Positions 8,768-17,719 of a stretch of DNA of 64,000 nt are shown here, piece after piece (within the stretch, counting starts at the first letter, position 1; each line of letters opens with the position of its first letter). Both the position numbers and the translations under genes were made by a program. The notes below the pieces were generated by a model that was not told the DNA's origin, ran no database searches, and worked only from the letters and a program-made list of their open reading frames with translations. Source of the stretch: Saccharopolyspora thermophila (GTDB lineage Bacteria > Actinomycetota > Actinomycetes > Mycobacteriales > Pseudonocardiaceae); contig NZ_BMMT01000014.1 of assembly GCF_014646075.1 (NCBI RefSeq), forward strand, positions 82,823 to 146,822. The letters are read 5' to 3'.

Positions 8768-9670
8768 CGCAGTCACCAGCGTCCGGACGTCGGAGACCAG
8801 GTCGGGGTCAGCCGCGTCGAGCCAGCGGATCCGGTGGTCGCGGCGGAACCAGGAGCGCTGCCGGCGGACGAAGCGGCGCGTGAGCCTGGCCGTCTCGGCC
8901 GCCGCCGCGGCCATGTCCCCGCCGCCATCCAGCTCGGCGAGCACCTGCTGGTAGCCCAGCGCGCGGCTGGCGGTGCGGCCGTGCCGCAGCCCCGATGCCT
9001 CCAACCGCCGCACCTCGTCGACCAGCCCGGCGTCGAACATGCGGGTCACCCGCTGGTCGACGCGGTCGTCGAGGTCGTTGCGGTCCAGGCCAACCAGCAC
9101 CGCACCGTAGCGGGGCGGACCGGGTTCGGGCAGGTTCGCGGAGAACGGGCGACCGGTGATCTCGATCACCTCCAACGCCCGGACGATGCGCCGCCCGTTG
9201 CTGCTCAGGATCGCCGTCGCCGCTTTCGGGTCGAGCTCGCCGAGGCGGCGGTGCAGCTCGGCCGGTCCCACCGCGGCGAGCTGCTCCTCGTACTTCCGGC
9301 GGACCTGCGGGTCGGTCCCCGGGAAGGACAGCTCGTCGACGACCGCCTGCACGTAGAGGCCGGAGCCGCCGACCAGGACGGGGGTCCGGCCGCGGGCGAG
9401 GATGTCCTCCACGGCCCTGCGCGCCTGGCGCTGGTAGGCGGCGACCGAGGCGGTCTCGGTGACGTCGAGGACGTCAAGGAGATGGTGTGGGACGCCGCGC
9501 CGCTCGGCCAGGGTCAGCTTGGCCGTGCCGATGTCCATGCCCCGGTAGAGCTGCATGGCGTCGGCGTTGACCACCTCCCCGTCCAGCTGGACGGCGAGCT
9601 CGACGGCGAGATCGGACTTGCCGGTGGCCGTGGGCCCGACGATCACCACCAGATGCGGGAGGGACTGCAC
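8765..9670 (-). CDS. miaA: tRNA dimethylallyltransferase
   Basis: MiaA isopentenylates adenosine 37 of tRNAs reading UNN codons, the first step before MiaB methylthiolation. The 301-aa protein shows the P-loop GPTATGKS near residue 12, the [15 protein letters not shown] motif, [12 protein letters not shown], and the C-terminal R-rich [14 protein letters not shown] stretch. GTG is the only sensible start; it lacks a Shine-Dalgarno but is preceded at 6 nt by TACAGT. miaB, acting on the product, is encoded 4 kb away on the same strand. Confidence 0.97.
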   Translation of the reverse strand: MQSLPHLVVIVGPTATGKSDLAVELAVQLDGEVVNADAMQLYRGMDIGTAKLTLAERRGVPHHLLDVLDVTETASVAAYQRQARRAVEDILARGRTPVLVGGSGLYVQAVVDELSFPGTDPQVRRKYEEQLAAVGPAELHRRLGELDPKAATAILSSNGRRIVRALEVIEITGRPFSANLPEPGPPRYGAVLVGLDRNDLDDRVDQRVTRMFDAGLVDEVRRLEASGLRHGRTASRALGYQQVLAELDGGGDMAAAAAETARLTRRFVRRQRSWFRRDHRIRWLDAADPDLVSDVRTLVTA

Positions 9671-9676
9671 GCTTCG

Positions 9677-9682
9677 ACTGTA
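9677..9682 (-). promoter_or_regulatory. Leaderless -10 element of miaA
   Basis: TACAGT lies 6 nt upstream of the GTG start. Confidence 0.6.
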
Positions 9683-9710
9683 GAAGCGCTGCCGGGCGCG
9701 GCGACGGCGG

Positions 9711-10421
9711 TCAGGGTGTCCGGGTCCACACGGCGGCGTGGTAGGTCACGCCGAACGGGGTGGCCGAGTACAGCAGCTCGCTGCGCCAGGTCCCGCTGGT
9801 GGCCTCGACGACACCGGGGATCACCTGCAGGGCCGCGCGGCCCGCCACCCCGAGTTCGGCGCACAGCTGCGGGTCCAGGTCCCGCAGCGCGGCCGCGTCG
9901 GCTTCGCCCAGCGCGGTGCGGAGGCGTTCGTCGAGCGCACCGGCGCGGGCGTCCGGCGGATACGGGGAACACTCATCGACGCGGTTGGTGCCGTCAGCCA
10001 GCACGAGCAGCCCCACCGGTTCCGCCGCCAGCCGGGCGCCGAGGTCCCGGCACTCCGCGACGGGGGTGTCCGGGTCCAGCAGGTGGACCGTCACCGACCG
10101 AGCCCCGGCCTGCTCGCGCAGCCACCCCGCGATGAGCGCCGGCAGCGGTAGCAGCGGGTCGGGTTCGGCCGTCGGTTCACCGCCCAAATTCACCCGAACG
10201 TCGACACCGAATCCTGCGAATGTGCCTGAGGTGCTCGGCCCGAGCGCCACCGGGCCGGATCGATGTACGCCAACGGCCACCCATTCGGCGGCAGAGTCAG
10301 TCAGACTGGACACGGCGCGCGAACAGGCGCTCCGCACGAGTTCGGTCTCCTCGTCGGCCTGCACGGTCAGCGCGGGGACCAGCAACGGCGGGTAGGGCAC
10401 CACAGCGACACGGGTGATCAC
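9711..10421 (-). CDS. Class III extradiol dioxygenase-like protein (Rv2728c-type)
   Basis: The 236-aa product resembles the B-subunit fold of class III extradiol (LigB-type) dioxygenases, seen in its [14 protein letters not shown] opening and [13 protein letters not shown] segment. Members at this position beside miaA are conserved in actinobacteria, and no reaction is established. I do not see the full set of iron-binding histidines expected of an active LigB enzyme, so catalysis is doubtful. GTG start with TACCGT 8 nt upstream and no clear ribosome binding site, so a very short leader is likely. Confidence 0.8.
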   Translation of the reverse strand: MITRVAVVPYPPLLVPALTVQADEETELVRSACSRAVSSLTDSAAEWVAVGVHRSGPVALGPSTSGTFAGFGVDVRVNLGGEPTAEPDPLLPLPALIAGWLREQAGARSVTVHLLDPDTPVAECRDLGARLAAEPVGLLVLADGTNRVDECSPYPPDARAGALDERLRTALGEADAAALRDLDPQLCAELGVAGRAALQVIPGVVEATSGTWRSELLYSATPFGVTYHAAVWTRTP

Positions 10422-10776
10422 ACCTGTGCACGGTAGAGGTCACGGGCGAGTTGGTTGGAGCAGGGAGCCGCGGCGGACGGGCGCAGCAGGCGTCGCGACC
10501 CGGTCGCCCCCTGCCCGCTGCGTCCGAGAACCTGCCTGATGACAATGAGGCCGTGCAGATCACAGGTCTGGTTCGAGCGCCCCACTCGGGCGCTCGGCTG
10601 CTCACCGGCGCGCCGATCCCGCAACGGAGTACCGGTTCGCGCCCTGACCTGTTTGAATGCGCCAGCGGAAGCCGGACCACCCCACGGTTCGGGTCGACGC
10701 TTGCTGGGCCCCGCCGATGCGGGGCGCCCGTGCGCGGCACGGGCATCGGAGCGGGCACGCAAGGAGGAAGCCGGCC
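10422..10776. other. Gene-free divergent region with structured DUF349 leader
   Basis: This 355-bp region separates divergent genes. I see no credible gene. Its right end holds two back-to-back hairpins (listed separately) and AAGGAGG for the DUF349 gene. Confidence 0.5.
10708..10744 (+). promoter_or_regulatory. Tandem hairpins in the leader of the DUF349 gene
   Basis: Two perfect stem-loops abut: GCCCCGC-CGAT-GCGGGGC (10708-10725) and GCCCGTGC-GCG-GCACGGGC (10726-10744). They end 17 nt before the AAGGAGG ribosome binding site. They could be an attenuator, an mRNA-stabilising element or a protein site. There is no U-tract. Confidence 0.5.
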
Positions 10777-12102
10777 ATGACGCACCAGGACACGACCCCC
10801 GAGGCGGTTGCCAACAAGGCGACCGCGGACTCGACCACCAGTGCCACCGGGTCACCCAAGGCTGCGCCGGCGGTACCGGCTGCTTCCGCTGATCCGGCCA
10901 GGTGGGGCCGGGTGGATGCCGACGGCACGGTGTACGTCCGCACCTCGGAAGGCGAGCGGGCGATCGGCTCCTGGCAGGCCGGTGACGCGGCCGAGGGTCT
11001 GGCGCTGTACGCGCGCAAGTTCGACGACCTGCTCACCGAGGTGGAGCTGCTGGAGACCCGGCTGACCACGCACGCCGGGGACCCGAAGCACACCCTGACC
11101 AGCGCCCGCCACCTGCACGAGTCGCTGGCCGACGCCGCGGTGGTGGGCGACCTGGCGGCGTTGACCGCCCGGGTGGAACACCTGCTGGCGCGGGCCGAGC
11201 AGGCCGTCGAGGACGCCAAGCACGAGAAGGAGCGGGCCCGCGCCGAGGCCGTGGCGCGCAAGGAGGCCCTGGTCGCCGAGGCCGAGCAGATCGCGCACGA
11301 GTCCACACAGTGGAAGTCCGCAGGTGACCGGCTGCGGGAGATGCTCGAGGAGTGGAAGAAGATCCGCGGGGTCGACCGCAGGACCGACGAGCAGCTGTGG
11401 CGTCGGTTCTCCAAGGCCCGCGACGCGTTCAGCCGCCGCCGCGGCTCGCACTTCGCCGAGCTGGACCGGCAGCGCGCGGCCGCGAAGGCCCGTAAGCAGG
11501 AGCTCGTCGAGGAGGCGGAGTCGCTCACCGAGTCCACCGACTGGGGCGAGACGGCCAACCGCTACAAGCAGCTGATGGCGGAGTGGAAGGCCGCCGGGCG
11601 GGCGCCGAAGGACAGCGACGAGGCGTTGTGGCAGCGGTTCCGGGCCGCGCAGGACCGGTTCTTCAGTCGCCGCTCGGAGGCTTTCTCCGAGCGCGACGCC
11701 GAGTTCGCGGCGAACGCCAAGCTGAAGGAGGAGCTGCTCGCCGAGGCCGAACAGATCGATCCGTCCGCCGACCTCAAGGCTGCGCAGGCGCAGCTGCAGC
11801 GCGTCCAGGAGCGGTGGGACGAGATCGGCAAGGTGCCGCGGGAGCGCATGCGGGAGCTGGAGGGCCGGTTGCGCGCGATCGCCGACCGGGTGCGGGCGGC
11901 CGCCGACGCGCAGTGGCGGCGCACCGACCCGGAGGCGCAGGCCCGGGTCGACCAGTTCCGGGACCGCGTGGAGCAGTTCGAGACGCAGGCCGAGAAGGCG
12001 CGCGCGGCCGGCGACGAGCGGCGGGCGAAGCAGGCCGAGGCGCAGGCCGCGCAGTGGCGCGAGTGGCTGGCGGCTGCGGAGCGGGCGGTCGCCGACCGCT
12101 GA
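10777..12102 (+). CDS. DUF349 domain-containing coiled-coil protein (Rv2731-type)
   Basis: The 441-aa product has a low-complexity Thr/Ala/Pro N-terminus (about 1-45), then an almost continuous charged helical region with repeated DUF349 units. Each unit carries a W-K-x-A/I-G ... D/E-x-x-L-W-x-R-F signature: EQLWRRFSKARDAFSRRRG and EALWQRFRAAQDRFFSRRS are successive copies. The composition (Glu/Ala/Arg/Gln, few aromatic residues) predicts long coiled coils. The function is unknown; the family is widespread in actinobacteria between miaA and miaB. ATG with AAGGAGG at good spacing. A strong terminator follows. Confidence 0.9.
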   Translation: MTHQDTTPEAVANKATADSTTSATGSPKAAPAVPAASADPARWGRVDADGTVYVRTSEGERAIGSWQAGDAAEGLALYARKFDDLLTEVELLETRLTTHAGDPKHTLTSARHLHESLADAAVVGDLAALTARVEHLLARAEQAVEDAKHEKERARAEAVARKEALVAEAEQIAHESTQWKSAGDRLREMLEEWKKIRGVDRRTDEQLWRRFSKARDAFSRRRGSHFAELDRQRAAAKARKQELVEEAESLTESTDWGETANRYKQLMAEWKAAGRAPKDSDEALWQRFRAAQDRFFSRRSEAFSERDAEFAANAKLKEELLAEAEQIDPSADLKAAQAQLQRVQERWDEIGKVPRERMRELEGRLRAIADRVRAAADAQWRRTDPEAQARVDQFRDRVEQFETQAEKARAAGDERRAKQAEAQAAQWREWLAAAERAVADR

Positions 12103-12108
12103 GCAACG

Positions 12109-12147
12109 GGCTGCTCGCGCCGCGCCGTCAGTTCGGCGCGAGCAGCC
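12109..12147. terminator. Bidirectional terminator between DUF349 and the miaB operon
   Basis: A perfect 14-bp inverted repeat (GGCTGCTCGCGCCG and complement) with an 11-nt loop begins 7 nt after the DUF349 stop. It separates converging transcripts. Confidence 0.8.
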
Positions 12148-12272
12148 ACGCCCACAGGGCGTCGAGGTGCTCCCAGCCCGCCGCGGTGCCGAACGTGGTC
12201 GGCACCGTCCCAGGTGAGATCGCGCGACATGCTCGTGGGACGCGCGAGGTGATCACGCGGGTTCGATCGCGG

Positions 12273-12719
12273 TCAGGGCCTGGACCAGACGATGCGCATC
12301 CACTGCACGGCGAGCACCACCATGCACAGCACCGCGAGGACGAGGCCGATCCCCGGGCCCGCCTGACCACTGGTCTGCCGGGACCAGATCGCGATCATGC
12401 CCTCGAAGGCCACCACGACCGCGGCCAACCCGGCCAGGAACGCGACCACCCAGCGCCGGGTGATCAGCGCCAGCGCGCCGAGGCCGAGACCCGCGATGGT
12501 CGAGTTGATGGCGAACAGCCGCGGCAGCAGCCCGATCTTCAGCCCCGGGTCGGCCTGCCCGGTGAGCACGTGCCAGCCCGCCGCGTCACCCACCCACGGC
12601 AGCAGCGAGCACACCACCAGCACCAGCATCACCACGGCGATCACCAGGGCCCGCGCGCCGGGATCGATCCGGCGCAGCACCTCCCGCTCGCGGCGGTCTT
12701 CGTACGCCTCGCTCAACAT
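12273..12719 (-). CDS. Four-helix conserved membrane protein (Rv2732c-type)
   Basis: This is a 148-aa integral membrane protein of unknown function. After a charged cytoplasmic start ([18 protein letters not shown]) there are four hydrophobic helices, roughly residues 26-43, 68-85, 90-110 and 123-142. The ATG lies within the end of miaB (7-nt overlap), with GCAGGGG as a possible ribosome binding site, so it is co-transcribed and coupled with miaB. A GTG two codons upstream is an alternative start. The same gene pair is found in mycobacteria. Confidence 0.85.
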   Translation of the reverse strand: MLSEAYEDRREREVLRRIDPGARALVIAVVMLVLVVCSLLPWVGDAAGWHVLTGQADPGLKIGLLPRLFAINSTIAGLGLGALALITRRWVVAFLAGLAAVVVAFEGMIAIWSRQTSGQAGPGIGLVLAVLCMVVLAVQWMRIVWSRP

Positions 12720-14188
12720 GCACACCCCTGCTGCACGGCCGGTTGCTGCGGCGGCGCCCCAAAGGCCGGCAGCCCAAGGCTGACGCCGGACGTCTTGGGA
12801 CGCACGCCCTCCTCCCAGTGGTCACCCGCCCGGGTACGGCGGTGACCGGTGATGTCGGTGTCGGCGACGAGGTGGTGCGGGGCGGCGCGGGTGATCGTGG
12901 TGTGGACGACGTCACCGGGCCGGATCTCGCGGTCCACCGCGCCCGTCGGCGTGAAGTGCACCAGCCGGCCGTCGCGGGCCCGCCCGGACAGCCGGTGCGT
13001 CTCGGCGTCCTTGCGCCCCTCCCCCTCAGCGACCAGCAACTCCACCTCGCTGCCGACCAGCTTCTTGTTCTCCTCCCAGGAGATCTCGTTCTGCAGCGCG
13101 ACCAGCCGGTCGTAGCGCTGCTGGACGACCTCCTTGGGCAGCTGGTCGGGCATGTCCGCGGCGGGCGTGCCCGGCCGCTTGGAGTACTGGAAGGTGAAGG
13201 CGCTGGCGAACCGGGCCTGCCGCACCACCTCGAGGGTCGCCTCGAAGTCCTCCTCGGTCTCGCCGGGGAAGCCGACGATGATGTCGGTGGTGATGGCCGC
13301 GTGCGGCATCGCCTCGCGGACCTTGCGCAGGATGTTCAGATACCGCTCGGAGCGGTAGGAGCGGCGCATCGCCTTGAGCACGCGGTCCGAACCGGACTGC
13401 AGCGGCATGTGCAGCTGAGGGCACACGTTCGGCGTCTGCGCCATGGCTTCGATGACGTCGTCGGTGAAGTCCCGCGGGTGCGGGGAGGTGAAGCGCACCC
13501 GCTCCAGCCCCTCGATCTGCCCGCAGGAGCGCAGCAGCTTGCCGAACGCGAAGCGGTCGCCGAACTCCACGCCGTAGGCGTTGACGTTCTGGCCGAGCAG
13601 CGTCACCTCGAGCACGCCCTCGGCCACCAGGGCCTGCACCTCGGCGAGGATCTCGCCCGGCCGCCGGTCCTTCTCCCTGCCGCGCAGCGCGGGCACGATG
13701 CAGAAGGTGCAGGTGTTGTTGCAACCGACCGACACCGACACCCAGCCGGAGTAGGCCGATTCGCGGCGGGCGGGCAGCGTGGACGGGAAGACCTCGAGCG
13801 ACTCGCGGATCTCGACCGCGGCCTCGTTGTTGTGCCGGGCGCGCTCCAGCAGCGCTGGCAGCGACCCGAGGTTGTGGGTGCCGAACACGACGTCCACCCA
13901 CGGGGCCCGCTTGACGATCGTGTCGCGGTCCTTCTGCGCCAGGCATCCGCCGACGGCGATCTGCATGTCCGGGTTGCGGTCCTTCGCGGGGCGCATGTGG
14001 CCGAGGGTGCCGTAGAGGCGGTTGTCCGCGTTCTCGCGGACCGCGCAGGTGTTGAACACGACCACATCGGCGACGTCCGACTCGGCGCGCACGTACCCGG
14101 CGTCCTCCAGCAGGCCCGCGAGGCGCTCGGAGTCGTGCACGTTCATCTGGCAGCCGTACGTGCGGATCTGGTACGTCCTCGTGCTCAC
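12713..14188 (-). CDS. miaB: tRNA-2-methylthio-N6-dimethylallyladenosine synthase
   Basis: MiaB adds a methylthio group to i6A37 of tRNA by radical-SAM chemistry. In the 491-aa protein the N-terminal UPF0004 domain has cysteines in [15 protein letters not shown] and VGGCLAQ for the auxiliary cluster. The radical-SAM motif is [11 protein letters not shown] near residue 160. [10 protein letters not shown] and a C-terminal TRAM domain follow. A tail of about 50 residues rich in Arg, Pro and Gly lies past TRAM, as in other actinobacterial MiaB proteins. The GTG start is preceded at 6 nt by TACCGT without a ribosome binding site, so it is probably leaderless. Confidence 0.97.
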   Translation of the reverse strand: MSTRTYQIRTYGCQMNVHDSERLAGLLEDAGYVRAESDVADVVVFNTCAVRENADNRLYGTLGHMRPAKDRNPDMQIAVGGCLAQKDRDTIVKRAPWVDVVFGTHNLGSLPALLERARHNNEAAVEIRESLEVFPSTLPARRESAYSGWVSVSVGCNNTCTFCIVPALRGREKDRRPGEILAEVQALVAEGVLEVTLLGQNVNAYGVEFGDRFAFGKLLRSCGQIEGLERVRFTSPHPRDFTDDVIEAMAQTPNVCPQLHMPLQSGSDRVLKAMRRSYRSERYLNILRKVREAMPHAAITTDIIVGFPGETEEDFEATLEVVRQARFASAFTFQYSKRPGTPAADMPDQLPKEVVQQRYDRLVALQNEISWEENKKLVGSEVELLVAEGEGRKDAETHRLSGRARDGRLVHFTPTGAVDREIRPGDVVHTTITRAAPHHLVADTDITGHRRTRAGDHWEEGVRPKTSGVSLGLPAFGAPPQQPAVQQGCAC

Positions 14189-14194
14189 CGTTCC

Positions 14195-14200
14195 ACGGTA
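14195..14200 (-). promoter_or_regulatory. Leaderless -10 element of miaB
   Basis: TACCGT lies 6 nt upstream of the GTG start. Confidence 0.6.
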
Positions 14201-14379
14201 GCCGCTGGTCAGTTCGCACCTGTCACCGCCCGGACGAGTCAGCCCGACCTGATCGGCACAGGCGGCGGCTCCGCTGCGTAACCGACTTGCAACCTGTCTT
14301 CGTCCGTTCCGTCTGGACTATCCCCCGTCCCGGGCTTAAGTTTCGGCCAACGAATCCGAATTCAGGCTCAGGAGAACGA

Positions 14380-15135
14380 ATGGCCGCAGCTCCCACGGAC
14401 GTGCCGATGATCCGGATGTCCGCGGTCGACAAGTACTTCGGCTCGTTGCACGTACTGCGTGCGATCGAACTCGAGGTGCCCCGAGGCCAGGTCGTGGTGG
14501 TGCTCGGCCCCTCGGGCTCCGGCAAGTCGACCCTGTGCCGCGCGATCAACCGACTGGAACCGATCGACTCCGGCCGTATCGAGATCGACGGGGTGCCGCT
14601 GCCCGCGGAGGGCCGCGCGCTGGCCGAGCTGCGCGCCGACGTCGGCATGGTCTTCCAGCAGTTCAACCTGTTCGCGCACAAGACGATCCTGGAGAACGTC
14701 ACCCTCGGGCCGATCAAGGTGCGCAAGCAGAGCAGGAACGAGGCGCGCGAGGCGGCGATGGCCCTGCTGGAGCGGGTCGGCATCGCCGACCAGGCCGAGA
14801 AGTACCCGGCACAGCTCTCCGGCGGCCAGCAGCAGCGCGCCGCGATCGCCCGCGCGCTGGCGATGAAGCCGAAGGTGATGCTCTTCGACGAGCCGACCTC
14901 GGCACTGGACCCCGAGATGGTCAACGAGGTGCTCGAGGTCATGACGGACCTCGCGGCCGAGGGCATGACCATGCTGGTCGTCACCCACGAGATGGGGTTC
15001 GCGCGGCGGGCCGCGCACCGCGTGCTCTTCATGGCCGACGGCGAGGTGGTCGAGGACGCCGCGCCGGAGGAGTTCTTCGGCGCGCCGAAGAGCGACCGCG
15101 CCAAGGACTTCCTCGGCAAGATCCTCACCCACTGA
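14380..15135 (+). CDS. gluA: Glutamate-type amino-acid ABC transporter ATPase
   Basis: This 251-aa cytoplasmic ATPase energises the polar amino-acid importer encoded by the next three genes. It shows Walker [10 protein letters not shown], the Q-loop VFQQFNLF, the signature LSGGQQQR, Walker [13 protein letters not shown] and the switch His in VVTHEMG. The ATG was chosen because AGGAGA precedes it; the frame is open further upstream but reads into the promoter region. The order ATPase, binding protein, permease, permease matches gluABCD of Corynebacterium. Confidence 0.93.
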   Translation: MAAAPTDVPMIRMSAVDKYFGSLHVLRAIELEVPRGQVVVVLGPSGSGKSTLCRAINRLEPIDSGRIEIDGVPLPAEGRALAELRADVGMVFQQFNLFAHKTILENVTLGPIKVRKQSRNEAREAAMALLERVGIADQAEKYPAQLSGGQQQRAAIARALAMKPKVMLFDEPTSALDPEMVNEVLEVMTDLAAEGMTMLVVTHEMGFARRAAHRVLFMADGEVVEDAAPEEFFGAPKSDRAKDFLGKILTH

Positions 15136-15165
15136 ACGACCCACTGCAGAGAGGGGCAAGGCGAG

Positions 15166-16065
15166 ATGCGAGGCAAGAGGATTCGGCTGGTCACCGGCCT
15201 GGCCACGGCGCTGGCACTGGCGCTGACCGGCTGCGGCGGCGGTGGGGGCGACCAGCTCGGCGGCGGGGGCACCGAGGTCACCGTCGACCAGAACGCGCAG
15301 TTCGAGCCGGGCACCACGATGGCCAACCTCAAGCAGCAGGGCACCATCCGGATCGGCACCAAGTTCGACCAGCCACTGTTCGGGCTCAAGGGCCTCGACG
15401 GCAAGCCGCAGGGCTTCGACGTGGAGATCGGCAAGATCATCGCGGGCAGGCTGGGGATCGCGCCGGACCGGATCGAATGGGTTGAGGCGCCCAGCAAGAC
15501 CCGCGAGGAGATCATCGAGCAGGGCCGGGTGGACATGGTGGTGGCGACCTACACCATCAACGACGCCCGCAAGCAGCGGATCAGCTTCGCCGGGCCGTAC
15601 TACGAGGCCGGCCAGGACATCATGGTCAGGTCCGACGACAACCGGATCACCGGTCCCGAGTCGCTGCGGCCGACCGGCGCGAAGGTGTGCTCGGTGACCG
15701 GGTCCACCCCCGCCGAGGAGATCAAGAAGTACGTCGACGAGGCCAACCTCGTGCTGTTCGACGTGTACTCCAAGTGCGCGGATGCGCTGCGAACCGGTCA
15801 GGTGCAGGCGGTGACCACCGACAACGTGATCCTGCTGGGTCTGGTGGAGCAGAGCGGCGGCCAGTTCAAGCTGGTCGAGAAGCCGTTCACCAGCGAGCCC
15901 TACGGAATCGGCATCAAGAAGGGCGATGTGAAGTTCTGCGAGTTCATCAACCAGGCCCTCACACAGGCCAGCCAGGACGGCAGCTACGCGAAGGCATGGC
16001 AGGCGACAGCGGGCAAGGTGGCCAAGCAGACGCCGCCGCTGCCGCAACTGGACCCGTGCAGCTGA
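15166..16065 (+). CDS. gluB: Glutamate-binding lipoprotein of the ABC transporter
   Basis: The 299-aa product is the extracytoplasmic substrate-binding component. It opens with MRGKRIRLVTG, a hydrophobic stretch and the lipobox LTGC near residue 22, then a Gly-rich linker. The SBP_bac_3 fold follows, with IRIGTKFDQPLFGLK, GFDVEIGKIIAGRLG, VDMVVATYTIND and a complete second lobe. Specificity for glutamate is inferred from the operon type. A strong hairpin lies between it and the first permease gene. Confidence 0.92.
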   Translation: MRGKRIRLVTGLATALALALTGCGGGGGDQLGGGGTEVTVDQNAQFEPGTTMANLKQQGTIRIGTKFDQPLFGLKGLDGKPQGFDVEIGKIIAGRLGIAPDRIEWVEAPSKTREEIIEQGRVDMVVATYTINDARKQRISFAGPYYEAGQDIMVRSDDNRITGPESLRPTGAKVCSVTGSTPAEEIKKYVDEANLVLFDVYSKCADALRTGQVQAVTTDNVILLGLVEQSGGQFKLVEKPFTSEPYGIGIKKGDVKFCEFINQALTQASQDGSYAKAWQATAGKVAKQTPPLPQLDPCS

Positions 16066-16077
16066 CCTGATCCGATC

Positions 16078-16105
16078 GAGGGTGCCGCATCAGCTCGGCA
16101 CCCTC
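16078..16105 (+). terminator. Intra-operon hairpin between gluB and gluC
   Basis: A perfect 10-bp stem (GAGGGTGCCG and complement) with an 8-nt loop starts 12 nt after the gluB stop. In such transporters an internal hairpin often acts as a partial terminator or 3-prime protector so that the binding protein is made in excess. Confidence 0.65.
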
Positions 16106-16126
16106 GTCGCTCGGCCGGAGTGAACC

Positions 16127-16777
16127 GTGCAAGTCATCATCGACAACCTCCCGCTGTACCTCAGCGGCCTCGTGCGCACGCTGAGCATCTGCCTGTACTC
16201 GGGCGTGCTGGCGCTGGTCATCGGGACCATCGCCGCCGGGTTCCGGGTCTCGCCGTTGCCGCCGCTGCGGGCGGCCGGGACGACCTGGGTCACCGTACTG
16301 CGCAACTGCCCGCTGACCGTGGTGCTGTTCTTCATGGCCTTCGGCCTGCCGGAGCTGGGCGTCAACGGCTCCTACTTCTGGTTCGGGACCATCGGGCTCG
16401 CGCTGTACACCTCGGCGTTCGTGTGCGAGGCGATCCGCAGCGGCATCAACGCGGTACCGACGGGCCAGTCCGAGGCCGCCCGCGCGGTGGGGCTGACCTT
16501 CAGCCAGACGCTGTCGCTGATCGTGCTGCCGCAGGCGATGCGCACGGTCGTGCCTCCGCTGGGCAACGTCTTCATCGCGATGATCAAGAACTCGGCGATC
16601 GTCGGCGCGTTCGGCGTCGGCGGTGACCTGTTCGCCGTCGGTGACACGCTGACCTCGGCTCGCGGGTTGTCCGCGCTGCCGGTGCTGACCGGCGTGGTCC
16701 TCGGTTATCTGGTGATCACCATCCCGGCCGGGCTGCTGCTCGGGGTGGTCGAGCGGAGGGTGGCGATCGCCCGATGA
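16127..16777 (+). CDS. gluC: Amino-acid ABC transporter permease
   Basis: A 216-aa membrane permease of the HisMQ family with about five hydrophobic segments. The cytoplasmic EAA loop that contacts the ATPase is visible as EAARAVGLTFSQTLSLIVLPQA. It starts with GTG after GGAGTG and overlaps the next permease gene by ATGA, so the two subunits are probably made in equal amounts and form the heterodimeric channel. Confidence 0.92.
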   Translation: MQVIIDNLPLYLSGLVRTLSICLYSGVLALVIGTIAAGFRVSPLPPLRAAGTTWVTVLRNCPLTVVLFFMAFGLPELGVNGSYFWFGTIGLALYTSAFVCEAIRSGINAVPTGQSEAARAVGLTFSQTLSLIVLPQAMRTVVPPLGNVFIAMIKNSAIVGAFGVGGDLFAVGDTLTSARGLSALPVLTGVVLGYLVITIPAGLLLGVVERRVAIAR

Positions 16778-17646
16778 CGACGTCGGTGCTCTACGAGACC
16801 CCAGGGCCGGTGGCCAGGCGCCGCTCCCTGCTGGCCAGCGTCGTGGTCGGCGCGCTGCTGCTGGCCGTGGTGGCGTGGGTGCTGTGGCAGCTGGGTCTGC
16901 AGGGCCAGTTGACCGCGGAGAAGTGGGGACCGCTGATCGACCCCACCAACGACACCTTCGCCGCGCTGTGGAACCTGATGGGCCAGGGGCTGGTCAACAC
17001 GCTGGTCGCGGCGGCGTTGTCCATGGTGTTCTCCCTGGTCATCGGGACGTTGCTGGCGATCACCCGGCTGGTGAGCGCGCCGTGGTACCGGTGGTTCGTC
17101 GTGGGCGTGATCGAGTTGTTGCGCGGCGTTCCGGTGGTCATCGCGGTGTTCTTCGCCGCCCGGGTGCTCCCGTCGTTCGGGCTGAACCTGCCCACCCTGT
17201 GGTTCCTGGTCATCGGGTTGACCGCGTACAACTCGGTGATCATCGCCGAGATCGTGCGGGCGGGCATCCTCGCGCTGCCCAAGGGACAGAGCGAGGCGGC
17301 CTACGCCATCGGGTTGCGGCGCGGCCAGGTGATGGCCTCCGTGCTGCTGCCGCAGGCGTTCCGGGCCATGCTGCCCGCGCTGATCAGCCAGCTGGTGGTG
17401 ATCCTCAAGGACACCTCGCTGGGGTTCATCATCGCCTACGTCGACGTGGTGCGGCAGGCGCAGGTGATCATCCAGAACCTCAACAACCCGATCCAGACGT
17501 ACTTCGTGGTGGCCGTGCTGTTCATCGTGATCAACTACGCGCTGAGCAGGCTGGCGACCTACACCGAGCGGCGCCTCAGCCGGGCCCGCCGGGGCAAGGT
17601 CGCGGCGGCGGCCGACCTGCAGCAGGCAGGCGCCGCGGGCGACTAG
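16774..17646 (+). CDS. gluD: Amino-acid ABC transporter permease
   Basis: The second 290-aa permease subunit has an N-terminal extension with an extra hydrophobic helix (about residues 19-43), then the HisMQ core. Its EAA loop reads EAAYAIGLRRGQVMASVLLPQA. The C-terminal tail (RRLSRARRGKVAAAADLQQ) is cytoplasmic and basic. ATGA overlap with gluC indicates coupling. A terminator hairpin follows before the converging monooxygenase gene. Confidence 0.92.
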   Translation: MTTSVLYETPGPVARRRSLLASVVVGALLLAVVAWVLWQLGLQGQLTAEKWGPLIDPTNDTFAALWNLMGQGLVNTLVAAALSMVFSLVIGTLLAITRLVSAPWYRWFVVGVIELLRGVPVVIAVFFAARVLPSFGLNLPTLWFLVIGLTAYNSVIIAEIVRAGILALPKGQSEAAYAIGLRRGQVMASVLLPQAFRAMLPALISQLVVILKDTSLGFIIAYVDVVRQAQVIIQNLNNPIQTYFVVAVLFIVINYALSRLATYTERRLSRARRGKVAAAADLQQAGAAGD

Positions 17647-17667
17647 CGCTTTCCGCGATGGCGCGAC

Positions 17668-17714
17668 GCGAGGGGCACCCCGTTGTGGTTGAAGTGGTCG
17701 GGCGTGCCCCTCGC
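17668..17714. terminator. Bidirectional terminator between gluD and the monooxygenase
   Basis: An 11-bp perfect inverted repeat (GCGAGGGGCAC and complement) with a 25-nt loop lies between two convergent stop codons. Confidence 0.65.
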
Positions 17715-17719
17715 TTCGC

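Noticed and set aside
12128..12272. Protein-like stretch (GTAAGWEHLDALWAWLL) past the miaB operon on the minus strand
   Set aside because: It has no start of its own, and its end is encoded by the arm of the 12109-12147 terminator hairpin. Chance coding of GC-rich DNA is more likely than a gene remnant.
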